Source: Thermococcales archaeon 44_46 | GTDB taxonomy: Archaea; Methanobacteriota_B; Thermococci; Thermococcales; Thermococcaceae | Assembly (NCBI GenBank): GCA_001507935.1 | Contig: LGET01000122.1 | Coordinates: 1-5,109 of the forward strand | DNA: 5,109 nt | Direction: 5' to 3' | Part shown: positions 4,097 through 5,109 of the stretch, in pieces | Layout: every line of letters begins with the position of its first letter | Numbering within the stretch: the first letter of the stretch is position 1 | Made by a program: the position numbers and the translations under genes | Notes under the pieces: model-generated | Told to the model about the DNA's origin: nothing | The model's database searches: none | Seen by the model: only the letters and a program-made list of their open reading frames with translations

Positions 4097-5109
4097 ATGA
4101 AGGTAACCATTTATGATGGGATGAACACTATCGGTGGTTCAAAAATACACATTCAGGAAAACGAAAATGGCATCTTTTTGGACTTTGGAATGAACTTTGC
4201 AAAGTATGGACGCTATTATGAAGAATTCATAAGCGAGAGAACTGCAAGGGGAATTTACGATCTGTGGAGGCTCAATCTGATACCAAGGCTAAATATTTAC
4301 AGGAGGGATTTGATTCCCTCAGATATTGCAGATGAAGTTGCCAAACATCCAAAAATCCCTGTAAATGCTGTCCTAATCAGCCACGCTCACCTTGATCACG
4401 TTGGAAACATTGCACTGCTTGATGAGAGTGTTCCAATCGTCGGCTCTCCGATGACTCTGGTAATTCTTAAAGCTCTCAGAGATACCTCAAGAGGAAACCA
4501 CCTAGGAATGGAGCTTCCTTACTACACACCCAGAAATCCAAATAATGCAAACCCTTACATTCTCGAAGCAAATAGCAAATATTATGTGAGTAGAGATATA
4601 ATTCTCACAAATGAAATTCCCGAAAAGGGCTTAAGCTTCTTGAGCTGGCTTGCAAATGTTGAACTAGCCAAGAAGAAGGGAAAAACAAAATCAATCCGGC
4701 CTGGAAAAGTTCACCACCTAGAGGAAGGGGAACTAGGCTTTGAAGTTCGTGCTTATTCGGTGGATCACTCCATTTACGGTGCATTGGCTTATATTGTTGA
4801 AGGCAACACTGCACTCGCCTACACTGGCGACTTCAGACTTCACGGTAAGAACGGAGAAGAAAGCAAAAAGTTCGTGAAAGCCGCAAAGAGTGCGAGCGTT
4901 CTAATCACGGAAGGTACGAGAGCCGGAAGAGGGCATGATGAAAACGTTTCAGAAAAGGAAGTCTACGAGAATGCCAAAGCCATTTTGGAAGGAGCAAAAG
5001 GACTTGTAGTGGCGGACTTTTCGGCGAGGAACTTCGAGAGGCTGGAAAGCTTCAGGAGGATTGCAGAGGAGACGGGACGGGAACTTGTCGTCACGACAAA
5101 GGATGCGTA
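4097..5109 (+). CDS. MBL-fold/beta-CASP nuclease (RNase J-like), C-terminus cut off by the window edge
   Basis: The first 337 residues are present and the frame is open to the edge. The N-terminal MKVTIYDGMNTIGGSKIHIQ leads into the MBL strand GIFLDFGMNF (25-34). Zinc-site motifs are SHAHLDH (95-101, HxHxDH, motif II), SVDHS (221-225, His224, motif III) and YTGDFR (242-247, Asp245, motif IV). LITEGTR (269-275, Glu272) fits beta-CASP motif A, and VADFSARNFERLESF (305-319) is typical of the beta-CASP domain. Later beta-CASP motifs lie beyond the window. The family includes archaeal RNase J 5'-3' exonucleases and CPSF-like endonucleases, so a cytoplasmic role in RNA decay or processing is likely. 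There are 122 residues between the last His of HxHxDH and His224, against about 60 in bacterial RNase J from memory, implying an extra segment (about 140-210, with the basic AKKKGKTKSIRPGK at 191-204). The missing C-terminus leaves the subfamily open. Confidence 0.85.
   Translation, partial: MKVTIYDGMNTIGGSKIHIQENENGIFLDFGMNFAKYGRYYEEFISERTARGIYDLWRLNLIPRLNIYRRDLIPSDIADEVAKHPKIPVNAVLISHAHLDHVGNIALLDESVPIVGSPMTLVILKALRDTSRGNHLGMELPYYTPRNPNNANPYILEANSKYYVSRDIILTNEIPEKGLSFLSWLANVELAKKKGKTKSIRPGKVHHLEEGELGFEVRAYSVDHSIYGALAYIVEGNTALAYTGDFRLHGKNGEESKKFVKAAKSASVLITEGTRAGRGHDENVSEKEVYENAKAILEGAKGLVVADFSARNFERLESFRRIAEETGRELVVTTKDA

Noticed and set aside
3829..4110. Minus-strand 93-codon hydrophobic frame spanning the 3912-4096 spacer
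   Set aside because: It overlaps both flanking genes antisense, and no promoter or ribosome site was seen. The hydrophobicity comes from antisense AT-rich sequence.

Overview
The window looks like chromosomal DNA of a hyperthermophilic euryarchaeon of the Thermococcales (Pyrococcus or Thermococcus). The evidence is an archaeal-type PEP carboxylase, a DUF2139 protein, a DUF1931 double histone-fold protein and an archaeal RNase J-like nuclease. Promoters have the archaeal BRE/TATA form (AAA-rich box followed by TTTAAATA), and Shine-Dalgarno sites are the archaeal GGTGA type. Genus is inferred from family content and style; no database search was possible.

Layout. Positions 1-1366 on the minus strand hold the N-terminal 455 codons of an intact DUF2139 gene that leaves the window on the left. 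A 146-bp divergent promoter region (1367-1512) separates it from ppcA (1513-2943, plus), a 476-residue archaeal PEP carboxylase that forms oxaloacetate from PEP and bicarbonate. Positions 2944-3449 contain no credible protein gene. The first ~280 bp of this gap is GC-rich (about 54% by hand count for 2941-3240) and full of perfect inverted repeats. The rest is AT-rich (about 31% for 3241-3420) and holds a hairpin/oligo-T terminator and the promoter of the next gene. Positions 3450-3911 (plus) encode a 153-residue DUF1931 double histone-fold protein. After a 185-bp spacer, 4097-5109 (plus) encodes the first 337 residues of a metallo-beta-lactamase/beta-CASP nuclease that runs off the right edge.

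How the genes relate. Each gene appears to have its own promoter and the spacers are wide, so this is not an operon, and I see no pathway linking the four proteins. PEP carboxylase feeds the oxaloacetate pool, the nuclease is probably in RNA turnover or processing, and DUF2139 and DUF1931 have no established cellular role. The part most worth attention is the structured GC-rich element after ppcA. It could be an independent non-coding RNA, a structured ppcA 3' UTR, or the orphan right end (omega-RNA-like) of an IS200/IS605-type element.
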